Assembly (NCBI RefSeq): GCF_003003235.1
Contig: NZ_PVUE01000003.1
Location: 245,150-281,107 of the forward strand
Source of the DNA: Antricoccus suffuscus
Lineage (GTDB): Bacteria; Actinomycetota; Actinomycetes; Mycobacteriales; Antricoccaceae
Direction of reading: 5' to 3'
DNA: 35,958 bases
Position numbers and translations under genes: made by a program. Under the pieces are notes generated by a model, which was not told the DNA's origin, did not search any database, and saw nothing but the letters and a program-made list of their open reading frames with translations. Below, one piece after another: positions 1 to 8,259 of the stretch; position 1 is the first letter of the stretch; the number at the start of each line of letters is the position of its first letter.

Positions 1-1
1 C

Positions 2-391
2 TTCCTGCGCGAGTACCGAGGCGACTGTCACAACGCGGCGTGGGTTGCCGCCGGGCTGTCGGCCACTGATATCGGCCTACTCACCGAGCTCTATTGGGGC
101 ATGACGCTGCGCAGCTACAGTCGCTCGCGCGGCTGGACCGAAGCGGAGTTCGACGCATCCGAATCGAGATTGCGCGACAGGGGGCTGCTCGACGGTCCCG
201 GGCTGTCGGATGCCGGCCGGGAGCTCCGGGAGCAGCTGGAGGTCGCGACCGACGTGCAGATGCTTCCAGCGTTAAACGCGCTCGGCGAGGACGCGACCGA
301 GCTGTGTGAGTTGCTCGAACCCTGGGGCAAGACAATCCGAGCAGGACACGGTTATCTCGCGTCCGGACCGCACGACCTTGGTGGACGCTGA
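2..391 (+). CDS. SCO6745 family protein (SalK-like), 5'-truncated
   Basis: This is the C-terminal 129 residues of a gene that begins outside the window. The open frame runs from base 2 and reads FLREYRGDCHNAAWVAAGLS, then an LLTELYWGM segment and a YSRSRGW motif; this helical C-terminal region is typical of actinobacterial SCO6745/SalK-like proteins, whose biochemical role is not well established. The ATG at 101 lies inside the domain and is not the real start. The stop overlaps the 5' part of the phosphopantetheinyl transferase frame. Family assignment is from recognised motifs; function is not inferred. Confidence 0.72.
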   Translation, partial: FLREYRGDCHNAAWVAAGLSATDIGLLTELYWGMTLRSYSRSRGWTEAEFDASESRLRDRGLLDGPGLSDAGRELREQLEVATDVQMLPALNALGEDATELCELLEPWGKTIRAGHGYLASGPHDLGGR

Positions 392-1019
392 GCGCCTACC
401 CGGCAGCGGGAGGGTGATTAGTTACGCAATGGGGCTGCGCGGTCACACCAATGCGCTGATCGCTGCCGCACTGGCAATCCCTCAATCGAGTATCTGCATT
501 GGCAAACGGTGCGCGACGTGCGGTTCGACCGACCACGGCAAGCCGTACCTGGTCAATGCGCCGGGACAGGCGATCTCGATCGCGCACGCCGGGGACTGGA
601 CAGTCGTAGCGTCGTACGCCGGGCCGAGCCTCGGAATCGACCTGGAGTCGACCGACCACCCGATGCTCGAGCCAAGCGATCTGCTCACCGTCAGCGAGGC
701 GCGCCGGGTTGGCGAACTGCCTGCGGTTGACCGGTCCGACGCGTTGCGGCGACTTTGGGTGCGCAAGGAGGCGGTCGTCAAGGCGACCGGCACGGGACTC
801 GCAGTACCGCTGGCCTCGATCGCCCTCGAGCAGTACGACGAACGGCACTACCTCGCTTCGGGCCGGCTGCTCGAGCGGCCCATGAGAGTGATCGACGTGC
901 CGATGGGCACCGAATTCGACTGTGCCGTGGCGATCCCCGCGGATCAGGGCTTCGAACGGGTCGAGGGGCGGATTGCTAGTCCGCCGCCCCCGGGAAGGTC
1001 GTACGACGGAAGTGGGTGA
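306..1019 (+). CDS. 4'-phosphopantetheinyl transferase (Sfp type)
   Basis: Transfers the phosphopantetheine arm of CoA to a conserved serine of carrier proteins, turning apo- into holo-synthetases. Seen: a CATCG-x-TDHGKP segment (about residues 69-80), GIDLES with its Mg-binding acidic residues (110-115), and WVRKEAVVKATG (141-152), the WxxKEAxxKAxG signature. The start is uncertain: GTG at 306 gives 237 residues but overlaps the upstream gene by 86 nt; GTG at 381 and ATG at 429 are alternatives. Alignment of the LVDAER region with the N-terminal helix of Sfp-type enzymes favours one of the two upstream starts. The 3' end overlaps the convergent M1 peptidase gene by 76 nt. Its natural partner in the window is the carrier domain of the NRPS at 2317-6240. 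Confidence 0.86.
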   Translation: MSCSNPGARQSEQDTVISRPDRTTLVDAERLPGSGRVISYAMGLRGHTNALIAAALAIPQSSICIGKRCATCGSTDHGKPYLVNAPGQAISIAHAGDWTVVASYAGPSLGIDLESTDHPMLEPSDLLTVSEARRVGELPAVDRSDALRRLWVRKEAVVKATGTGLAVPLASIALEQYDERHYLASGRLLERPMRVIDVPMGTEFDCAVAIPADQGFERVEGRIASPPPPGRSYDGSG

Positions 1020-2320
1020 GTGTCCAGCCACCTGCGCAGCAGTACGACGGCCGCGTTGCCGAGCCGGTCGCCGACAAGGACGATGAAATCCAACGTGGTC
1101 GCCGTCGAGTGGCGATAGCGCGACACCCACTCCCGCAGGACGTCGAAGAACGCGGGATCGCCTGCGGTGCGCCGCAACGCGTGCAAGGCCAGCGCTCCGC
1201 GTTTGTAGAGGCGATCGTCGAACATGAGCTCCGGACCGGGGTCGGAGATCGCGAAGTCCTGCGGTAGCGCGGACAGCTTGTCGTAGTAGCGGCGAGCCCA
1301 GTAGTCGGCGGTGCGGTCGCCGGAATGCTCGGCCCACAGCCATTCGCTGTAGCAGGCGAATCCTTCGTTGAGCCAGATGTCCTGCCAACGCGTGAGGCCG
1401 ACGGAGTTGCCAAACCACTGGTGCGCAAGCTCGTGCGCGATGAGCCGATCCGAGCCGGACTGCCCATCCACATGGTTGGCGCCGAACGTCGAAAAACCCT
1501 GGGACTCAAGGGGAATCTCCAGCGCATCTTCGGTCACTACCACTTTGTACTCGGAGAATGGATACGCGCCGTACAACCCGGCGAACAGCTCGACCATCTC
1601 GTGTTGCCGCGCGAAGTCATGCTCAAACTTGGCCTGCAGCTGACGAGGGACCAGTGCCGTTTGCTTCACGGGGTCCTCGGCCAGGCCGACGAAGGGCTCC
1701 TGACCGATGTAGAGCGTGGCGAGGTAGGTCGCCATAGGTTCGTGCTGTTCGTAGATCCAGGTCGTCTGCGACGATCCGACGCGCTTAGACGTGAGCGTGC
1801 CGTTGGCGAGCACGGAGTACGGCGAATCAGTGGTGATCGCAAACCGGTACGGTGCTTTGCTGCTTGGGTGGTCGTTGCACGGGAACCAGGTCGAGGCGCC
1901 GGTCGGCTGGCTAGCGACCAGCGCGCCGTTGTCGAGCTCCTCCCAGCCGAGTTCCCCCCACGGGCTGGAGGCTGGCCGAGGATTGCCGCCATAGCTGACT
2001 TCTACCGAGATCGGTACGCCGGGGACGGTCGGACCGGCCGGCCAGATGTGCAGTTTGCCCGCTCGCGCGACGTACTTTTTGACTCGCCCGCCGTCGATGG
2101 TCACGCGCGATACCTTCAGCCCCGTGAGGTCGAAGGACAACCTGCTCAAAGCGCGGTGCGGGCGGACCGAGACAAGCGCCTTGGCGCTCAGTCGGTTGGG
2201 CGCGACTCGGTAGTTGAGTTCGAGGTAGTAGGAAAGTACGTCGTATCCGCCGTTTCCGTGTTTCGGCGTGTAGGGATCGCCGTACGTATCCGGACCGATC
2301 TCCGGCTCGCTCACACTCAC
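944..2320 (-). CDS. M1 family zinc metallo-aminopeptidase (compact form)
   Basis: A zinc aminopeptidase of 458 residues. HELAH (296-300) and the downstream glutamate E319 in LNEGFA supply the zinc ligands and catalytic base; PLESQG near 270-275 stands where the GAMEN exopeptidase motif normally lies, keeping the glutamate E272 that would bind the substrate N-terminus. It is about half the length of PepN, lacking the long C-terminal helical domain, and no signal peptide is visible, so it is probably cytoplasmic. Its ATG overlaps the NRPS stop codon (ATGA), so the two genes are probably translated together. In Streptomyces albulus a zinc aminopeptidase that degrades epsilon-poly-lysine is known; a similar role here is inference from context. 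Confidence 0.9.
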   Translation of the reverse strand: MSVSEPEIGPDTYGDPYTPKHGNGGYDVLSYYLELNYRVAPNRLSAKALVSVRPHRALSRLSFDLTGLKVSRVTIDGGRVKKYVARAGKLHIWPAGPTVPGVPISVEVSYGGNPRPASSPWGELGWEELDNGALVASQPTGASTWFPCNDHPSSKAPYRFAITTDSPYSVLANGTLTSKRVGSSQTTWIYEQHEPMATYLATLYIGQEPFVGLAEDPVKQTALVPRQLQAKFEHDFARQHEMVELFAGLYGAYPFSEYKVVVTEDALEIPLESQGFSTFGANHVDGQSGSDRLIAHELAHQWFGNSVGLTRWQDIWLNEGFACYSEWLWAEHSGDRTADYWARRYYDKLSALPQDFAISDPGPELMFDDRLYKRGALALHALRRTAGDPAFFDVLREWVSRYRHSTATTLDFIVLVGDRLGNAAVVLLRRWLDTHPLPSYDLPGGGGLAIRPSTRSKP

Positions 2321-5300
2321 GCATTTTCCTTCTGTGCCTCTGCAGTCGCCTGGTCGCCAACTGCGACATCGACCGACAGGTGGGGCATCTTTGGTGCATT
2401 TGTCGACCAGGGGCTGATGGGGTTACCCTGCCACAACGATCGGGCCGGTACCGACTCGCCTCGCATGACCAGGGACGCGGGGCCGACGGTCGCGTCGTCG
2501 TCGATCTGTGCTGCGGGCAAGATGACGCTGTGCGGGCCGAGGGTCGCGCCGCGGCCGAGTACGACGCTGTCGAGGCTCATTACCCGGTCATGGAACAGAT
2601 GCGTCTGTACGACGCAGCCTCGGTTGACGGTGGCGCCGTCTTCGAGCCGGACCAGATCGGCTTCGGGCAGCCAGTAGCTTTCGCACCACACCCCGCGACC
2701 GATGTGTGCGCCGATGGTGCGCAGCCACAGGTTAAGGACCGGAGTGCCGGTAGCCGGCGCGGCGAACCACGGTGCGGCGACAAACTCCACGAAGGTGTCG
2801 ACGACTTCGTTGCGCCAGACGAACGAGCTCCAGAGCGGGTGTTCCGATTTCGGTATGCGTCCGACGATCAGCCACTTCGCCGCCGTGGTGATGCCGGCGG
2901 CCACGGCGCCGACGACGGCCAGTACGACCCCGGAGAGCACGAATGCTTGCCATAGCCCGAGTTCGAGATGCAGCAGTTGGAGCGTGAGCAGCAGGCTCAC
3001 GCCGATCGCGCCCGAGACGATTACCGGTATCGCGCGGCACACCTCGACGAGCGAGCGCATCACCTTGAGCCGCTTGGAAGGCTTATGCGTCAGCGAAGAA
3101 TCGACGTCCTGTGCATTTCGGCGCAGCTTGACCGGCGGGCTACCGAGCCATGATGTGCCCGACTTCGACTTGTGCGGCGCCGCCGAAAGTACGGCGACCA
3201 GACCGTCTTTGGGCACCCGGCGCCCGCTGTGGGCCATGCCAGAGTTTCCGAGGAACGCACGTTTGCCGACCTTCGCCCTAGCTATCCGCATCCAACCGCC
3301 ACCGAGCTCGTACGAGGCGACCATAGTGTCGTCGGCGAGGAACGCGCCGTCGCGCACCTCGGTCATTTTCGGCACGAGTAGCACGGTGGAGGCCTCGACG
3401 TTCTTACCGATCTTGGCGCCCAACGCGCGCAGCCACACGGGTGTGAAGAGGCTGGCATAGATCGGAAACAACAGCGTGCGGGCGGTGTCCAGCAGCCGCT
3501 CGGTAGCCCAGACCTGCCAGCCGATCCGGCTGCGCACCGGATGCGCGCCCTCACGTAGGCCGAGTCCGAGTAGCCTCACGAATCCCAGGATCAGGACCGC
3601 GAGCGTGACAAACGCGGCGATAGAGCCCAGGGGCACACCGATCATTGCTCGGCCATAGCCCTGCGCCCAGGTGTTTGCATCGCCGACGAACAGCTTGACG
3701 ATCCACAGTCCGACGATCGCGGCGAGCACCGGCAGGAGCGCCATGACGAGCGATGAGGCGCCATAAGCCCACACCCACGCCGTGGCCCTCGGGGGTCGTT
3801 CCTCCGGCCACGGGTGCTTGACGCGGCCCATCCGCCGCGCCGGGGAGCCGCTCCAGAATTCGCCGGTAGGTACGTCGCCGAACACCGCCGATCCTGGCGC
3901 GACGTCGGAGTCTCTGCCGACCGATGACCCGGGCCCCATCGTGCTTCGGGAGCCTATCGTCGCGCGCGCACCGATCTTGATCGCACCGATGTGCACGAGG
4001 TCCCCGTCAATCCAGTAGCCGGAAAGATCCACCTCCGGTTCGACCGAACAGCCGCCGCCGAGCTCGAGCATGCCCGTGATGGGAGGCAGCGAGTGCAGGT
4101 CCACCCCTTTGCCGATCTTGCAGCCCAACGCCCGCGCGTAGTACGGAATCCAGGGTGCACCGGCCAGGTTGGCCGCGCCTACCGCGTCGGTGAGCCGCTC
4201 GGCCGCCCAGAGCTTGATGTGTGTCTTGCCGCCGCGGTCGTACGCCCCGGGGCGCACGCCATACAGCAACAGGCGGGTGCCGAGGACGGCGACCGTCATC
4301 CGGCCGAACGGCGTGAGCAGGATGAGTGCGCCGCCGCCGACGAGCCACCAGGACACCGGTGCCGGCCCGTAGTCACCAACGCCGCCGACGATGTTGGTCA
4401 GCAACAGGAGGATCACGACCCATCTGGCGCCGGCGATCGTGTTGATGATGACGCTGAGGCCGAGCTGCAGAAGCTGGGTGCGCCGCCGGGTCGGCTGGAC
4501 GGTGCCACGTTGGCTGGCGGGCTGGATGGTGCGGAACTTCGACTCGAGAAACTCGGTCATCGAGCCGACGGAAGGCTGTGCGTAGAGATCGGCGACCGTC
4601 ACCTCGGGGTAGCGCTGGCGGAGCTTGGACACCAGTTGAGCGGCGGTAAGGCTGCCGCCGCCGTTGGCGAAGAAGTCGTCAGTCCGGCTAGTCGGCGTGA
4701 CGCCGAGGACCTCGCCGAACCGGTCTGCGACCCAGGTCTCGGTCTCGGTGAGATCGTCGGGTTCGTCGTGCGCCGGTGCCGAGGCTATCGGCCAGGGGAG
4801 TGCGTCGCGGTCAACCTTGCCCGAGGTGCGGGTCGGGAGGGTGTCGACGGCGGCGAGCATCGGCACGAGTGCTGCGGGGAGTGCCTCGGTAAGGCGGGCC
4901 CGCGCGGCGGACTGGTCGAACGGTACGTCGTCGGCCGGTACGACGTAGCCGACGAGGACCTGGTTGCCGCCCGCCGTCGTCTTCACCGCTGCGGCGCCCC
5001 CGGCGATACCTGGAAGCGATTGCAGTGCCGCGTCTACTTCGCCGAGCTCGATGCGGCGACCGCCGAGCTTGATCTGTTCGTCCGCGCGGCCGACGAACAG
5101 CAGACCGGCCGCATCGTTTTGGACGAGGTCGCCACTTCGGTACGCGCGGTCCCAGCCGAGGGTCGGCATGGCGACGTACTTCTCGGCGTCCTTGATCGGG
5201 TCCAGGTAGTGCGCAAGCCCGACGCCGCCGATAACCAGCTCGCCTATCTCGCCTTCACCGACCGGCTCGGAGGTGTCTTTGTTGACGACGGCCAGATCCC

Positions 5301-6240
5301 AGCCGTCTAACGGAAGCCCGATTCGCACCGGGCCATCGCCGGTCAACTGTGCGGCGCACGCAACGACTGTCGCCTCTGTAGGGCCGTAGGTGTTCCAGAC
5401 TTCGCGGCTGTCCGTGACGAGCCGCTCGGCCAACTCCGGCGGACACGCCTCTCCGCCAAAGATCAGCAGCCGGACGTCGTCGAGGCTGTCGGCCGGCCAC
5501 AGCGCCGCCAAGGTCGGCACCGTCGACACGATCGAGATGTGTCGAGCGACGAGCCATGGCCCAAGGTCCATTCCGGTGCGCACCAATGCGCGCGGGGCCG
5601 GTACGAGGCAGGCGCCATACCGCCAAGCGAGCCACATCTCCTCGCAGGAGGCGTCGAACGCGACCGACAACCCGGCCAAGACCCGGTCACCGGGACCGAT
5701 CGGCTCGTCTTGCAGGAACAGCCGTGCCTCGGCATCTACAAATGCCGCGCCGGAACGGTGTGAGACGGCGACGCCCTTGGGTAGGCCGGTAGACCCTGAG
5801 GTGAAGATGATCCAGCAGTCGTTGTCCGGGGTTGGAGGTGACGGCGGCGCATCGGTGGCCGCGGCAAGTCGTCGTACCTGTTCGACGCTGTCGAGGATCG
5901 TCGTGACCGCCGCCTGGCCGAAGACGAGCTCGGCACGTTCCGGTGGGTCGTCTGCGTCCACTGGCACGTACGCCGCACCAGCGATCAGGATGCCCAGAAT
6001 CGCCAGATATAACTCGGAAGTGCCGGATGGGATCTGGATGCCGACACGGTCTCCCTGGCGCACACCGTCGGCCGCGAGCCCGGCGGCGATACGCTCCGCC
6101 GTTGCGGTCAGCTCGGCGTAGCTGAGGATCGACGTACCGTCATCCAGTGCCGGCTTGCCGGGGTACGCCGCGGCGGTTGCCCGGAGTACGTCGACAAGGG
6201 TCCGTTCGTCGGGCCGTCGGTCGCCGCGCAACATCGTCAT
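2317..6240 (-). CDS. Pls/PosA-type membrane NRPS (adenylation-carrier-three tandem TM/LbH modules)
   Basis: A 1307-residue single-module synthetase. The adenylation domain (about 15-485) shows IIFTSGSTGLPKG (144-156), FDAS (195-198), NTYGPTEAT (283-291), YRSGDL, GRADEQIKLGGRR and TSGKVDR with K475. The carrier domain has GGGS with the phosphopantetheine serine at S530. Three pairs of predicted membrane helices follow (about 593-618/630-660, 824-852/866-894, 1066-1092/1097-1127), each pair followed by a soluble left-handed beta-helix-like domain (about 690-805, 925-1037, 1165-1275). This is the layout of epsilon-poly-L-lysine synthetase, in which these domains replace normal condensation and thioesterase domains. 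Aligning to the PheA pocket gives D196 A197 E200 S239 I260 G262 T284 V292 V293 K475, which resembles lysine codes. The product is inferred, not shown. ATG at 6234 is an alternative start. Confidence 0.92.
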   Translation of the reverse strand: MTMLRGDRRPDERTLVDVLRATAAAYPGKPALDDGTSILSYAELTATAERIAAGLAADGVRQGDRVGIQIPSGTSELYLAILGILIAGAAYVPVDADDPPERAELVFGQAAVTTILDSVEQVRRLAAATDAPPSPPTPDNDCWIIFTSGSTGLPKGVAVSHRSGAAFVDAEARLFLQDEPIGPGDRVLAGLSVAFDASCEEMWLAWRYGACLVPAPRALVRTGMDLGPWLVARHISIVSTVPTLAALWPADSLDDVRLLIFGGEACPPELAERLVTDSREVWNTYGPTEATVVACAAQLTGDGPVRIGLPLDGWDLAVVNKDTSEPVGEGEIGELVIGGVGLAHYLDPIKDAEKYVAMPTLGWDRAYRSGDLVQNDAAGLLFVGRADEQIKLGGRRIELGEVDAALQSLPGIAGGAAAVKTTAGGNQVLVGYVVPADDVPFDQSAARARLTEALPAALVPMLAAVDTLPTRTSGKVDRDALPWPIASAPAHDEPDDLTETETWVADRFGEVLGVTPTSRTDDFFANGGGSLTAAQLVSKLRQRYPEVTVADLYAQPSVGSMTEFLESKFRTIQPASQRGTVQPTRRRTQLLQLGLSVIINTIAGARWVVILLLLTNIVGGVGDYGPAPVSWWLVGGGALILLTPFGRMTVAVLGTRLLLYGVRPGAYDRGGKTHIKLWAAERLTDAVGAANLAGAPWIPYYARALGCKIGKGVDLHSLPPITGMLELGGGCSVEPEVDLSGYWIDGDLVHIGAIKIGARATIGSRSTMGPGSSVGRDSDVAPGSAVFGDVPTGEFWSGSPARRMGRVKHPWPEERPPRATAWVWAYGASSLVMALLPVLAAIVGLWIVKLFVGDANTWAQGYGRAMIGVPLGSIAAFVTLAVLILGFVRLLGLGLREGAHPVRSRIGWQVWATERLLDTARTLLFPIYASLFTPVWLRALGAKIGKNVEASTVLLVPKMTEVRDGAFLADDTMVASYELGGGWMRIARAKVGKRAFLGNSGMAHSGRRVPKDGLVAVLSAAPHKSKSGTSWLGSPPVKLRRNAQDVDSSLTHKPSKRLKVMRSLVEVCRAIPVIVSGAIGVSLLLTLQLLHLELGLWQAFVLSGVVLAVVGAVAAGITTAAKWLIVGRIPKSEHPLWSSFVWRNEVVDTFVEFVAAPWFAAPATGTPVLNLWLRTIGAHIGRGVWCESYWLPEADLVRLEDGATVNRGCVVQTHLFHDRVMSLDSVVLGRGATLGPHSVILPAAQIDDDATVGPASLVMRGESVPARSLWQGNPISPWSTNAPKMPHLSVDVAVGDQATAEAQKENA

Positions 6241-6376
6241 CGTGGAGGTGCGTGCTCTTTCGGGTCGGGTTGTCCGTCGGATTGCGGAGGTCGATCCTCA
6301 ATTATGTATCAGGGGTGCCGTGTCACCCATTTGGCCAAGATGAACATTTGGTCGCCCGTGTGATGAACAATCGCGA
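6241..6376. other. Intergenic region upstream of the Pls-like NRPS operon
   Basis: The 136-nt gap between the ABC ATPase stop and the NRPS start holds no ORF. Its middle is AT-richer than its surroundings and contains a minus-strand TACATAAT stretch (about 6300-6307) that could be a -10 element of the NRPS-peptidase operon. No clear -35, Shine-Dalgarno or operator was recognised. The region just before the NRPS ATG is pyrimidine-rich on the coding strand, so a ribosome-binding site is not evident. Confidence 0.3.
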
Positions 6377-7183
6377 CTAGCCTCGGGTACGCCGTACCGG
6401 AATGATGATCGGGCCGTGCTGCGGCGACCCTTCGGGGGGCAGCAGTACGTCGAGGTGCGCGCCGTACGTCGCACGCAGCGTGTCGGGTCGTAGTACGTCG
6501 AGTGGCGCGCCAACCGTGACGACTTTGCCTCTGTGCATGAGCATCAGCCGGTCGGCGTACTCCGCTGCGAGGGTCAGGTCGTGCATCGTGCTGATGACGG
6601 TGAGCGCCGAGCCGCGGCGGAGCTCGTCGATCACCTCGAGGACCTCCTGTTGGTGGCCGATGTCGAGCGCGGAGGTGGGCTCGTCGAGGAGTAGGACCGT
6701 GGGCTCCTGGGCCAGCGCGCGGGCGATGAACACCCGCTGCAGTTCGCCGCCGGACATCGAACCGAGCATCCGGCCTGCGAATTCAGCGAGGTGGAGCCGG
6801 TCGAGCACGTCGGAGACGACCTGACGGTCTGTGGGGCCCTCGCGGTGCAGTGGGCCGAGATGTGGCGTACGGCCGAGGAGCACGTAGTCGGTCACGGTCG
6901 TGCCGGTTGGCACGGCGGGATTCTGAGCGACGACGGCGATCTGGCGGGCGATCTCGCGGCGCGGCATGCGGGTGATGTCCTTGCCTTGCAGGCTGACCTG
7001 ACCGGTGCAACGGAGCAGGCCGGCGACCGCGCGCAGCAGCGTCGATTTCCCGGCGCCGTTCGGTCCGATGATGCACAGCCACTCGCCCGGCAACGCGTGC
7101 AGGTCGACGTCGTCGATCAGCGTCGCGTGGTCGAGGACGACCGAGACGCCATGTGCCGCTAGCGCGGGAAGGGTGGCGGTCAT
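6377..7183 (-). CDS. ABC transporter ATP-binding protein (probable corrinoid uptake, BtuD/FecE type)
   Basis: Cytoplasmic ATPase of a type II importer, 268 residues. Seen: Walker A GPNGAGKST (about 40-48), a Q-loop region in VVAQNPAVP, signature MSGGELQRV, Walker B TVLLLDEPTSALD, and the switch histidine in STMHDLTLA. It overlaps the permease gene by 4 nt (ATGA), so translation is probably coupled. Family motifs alone do not separate iron-siderophore, haem and cobalamin ATPases; the cobalamin riboswitch at the head of the operon favours corrinoid transport. Confidence 0.9.
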   Translation of the reverse strand: MTATLPALAAHGVSVVLDHATLIDDVDLHALPGEWLCIIGPNGAGKSTLLRAVAGLLRCTGQVSLQGKDITRMPRREIARQIAVVAQNPAVPTGTTVTDYVLLGRTPHLGPLHREGPTDRQVVSDVLDRLHLAEFAGRMLGSMSGGELQRVFIARALAQEPTVLLLDEPTSALDIGHQQEVLEVIDELRRGSALTVISTMHDLTLAAEYADRLMLMHRGKVVTVGAPLDVLRPDTLRATYGAHLDVLLPPEGSPQHGPIIIPVRRTRG

Positions 7184-8253
7184 CGGCGCGAGGTCCGTAA
7201 CAGTATGAGGAAGAACGGCGCCCCCAAGAAGGCCGTGACGACGCCGATCGGGATCTCCGCGGGTGCCAGCAGCATCCGCGCCGCGATGTCCGCGATCACC
7301 AGCAGCGCGCCGCCGACCAGCGCCGACAGCGGGATGATCGAGCGGTAGCTGTGCCCGCAGATGAGCCGCACGAGGTGCGGCACGATGATGCCGACGAAGC
7401 CGATCAGCCCACTCACCGAGACGGCGGCGGCGGTGCCGAGAGAGGCCGCGACGATCAGCAGGATCCGGGCCCTCGCGGGGTGCATGCCAAGCGCACTGGC
7501 CTCTTCGTCGCCGAGCGCCATCACGTCGAGGACTCGGCGGTAGGCAAGCAGGATCCCGACGCTGACCACGGCGTACGGCAGGATCATCAGCACCTCAGAC
7601 CAGCCCGTCGTGCTCAACTTGCCGAGAATCCAGGAGTAGACCTGCTTCAGCGAGTCGGAGTTCTGCTGTACGACGAAGGTCTGGATGGCGGTCAGAAACG
7701 ACGTCACAGCGACGCCGGCGAGGATCAGGGTGGCGGTGCCGGACCGCATCCCCGTCGCACCGAGGAGGTAGGTCAGTGCCACGGCGACCAGGGACCCGAC
7801 GAAGGCGGCGATCGGGGTCAACGCGCCGCCCCAGCCGCCGGCGATCGCAAACGTGGCGCCTAGACCGGCTCCGGAGGCGGACCCCAGCAGATAGGGATCG
7901 GCCAGTGGGTTACGAAAGACGCCCTGGTACGCCGCACCGCAGATCGCCAGCAACATGCCGACCAGTACGCCGAGGATCACCCGTGGGAAACGGATCTGGG
8001 TGACGATCGCGGACTGCACTTCGGTCAGTCCGCTGTGGATATGTATGCCGGGAATGTGCCCGAGTAGCTCGGTGAACACGCCCCACGGGGGCAGCGCTAC
8101 GGCACCCATGGCGACGCCGAACACAACGGCGACGATCAGGATCACGAAGCAGATCGCGGTGTGCGAGAGCCGCAGCCGGGCCGGCCGGATCGTCGGCATC
8201 GCCGGGGCTGAGTGCCCCGTGATCGACTGCCGCGCCGTGTCCGGCCGTGCCAT
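7180..8253 (-). CDS. FecCD/BtuC-family ABC transporter permease
   Basis: Polytopic membrane permease of 357 residues, with many hydrophobic segments starting at about residue 30. Family landmarks include RFPRVILGVLVG after the first helices, the GAAYQGVFRNPLADPYLLG segment, the G-D-E-E-A region (ALGDEEASALG) that forms part of the coupling to the ATPase, and GLIGFVGIIVPHLVR. It starts 6 nt after the binding-protein stop and overlaps the ATPase by 4 nt, so it is the middle gene of a three-gene operon read leftward from the cobalamin riboswitch. Two copies would form the membrane channel. Confidence 0.92.
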   Translation of the reverse strand: MARPDTARQSITGHSAPAMPTIRPARLRLSHTAICFVILIVAVVFGVAMGAVALPPWGVFTELLGHIPGIHIHSGLTEVQSAIVTQIRFPRVILGVLVGMLLAICGAAYQGVFRNPLADPYLLGSASGAGLGATFAIAGGWGGALTPIAAFVGSLVAVALTYLLGATGMRSGTATLILAGVAVTSFLTAIQTFVVQQNSDSLKQVYSWILGKLSTTGWSEVLMILPYAVVSVGILLAYRRVLDVMALGDEEASALGMHPARARILLIVAASLGTAAAVSVSGLIGFVGIIVPHLVRLICGHSYRSIIPLSALVGGALLVIADIAARMLLAPAEIPIGVVTAFLGAPFFLILLRTSRR

Positions 8254-8259
8254 GGAGTG

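Noticed and set aside
1325-2677. Long plus-strand ORF of 450 codons over the peptidase and NRPS genes.
   Set aside because: It is antisense to two genes with clear catalytic motifs, and its translation shows no recognisable domain; long antisense frames are common at this GC content.
3991-5310. Plus-strand ORF of 439 codons within the NRPS.
   Set aside because: Shadow of the adenylation and first membrane domains; low-complexity, Arg/Gly/Asp-rich translation.
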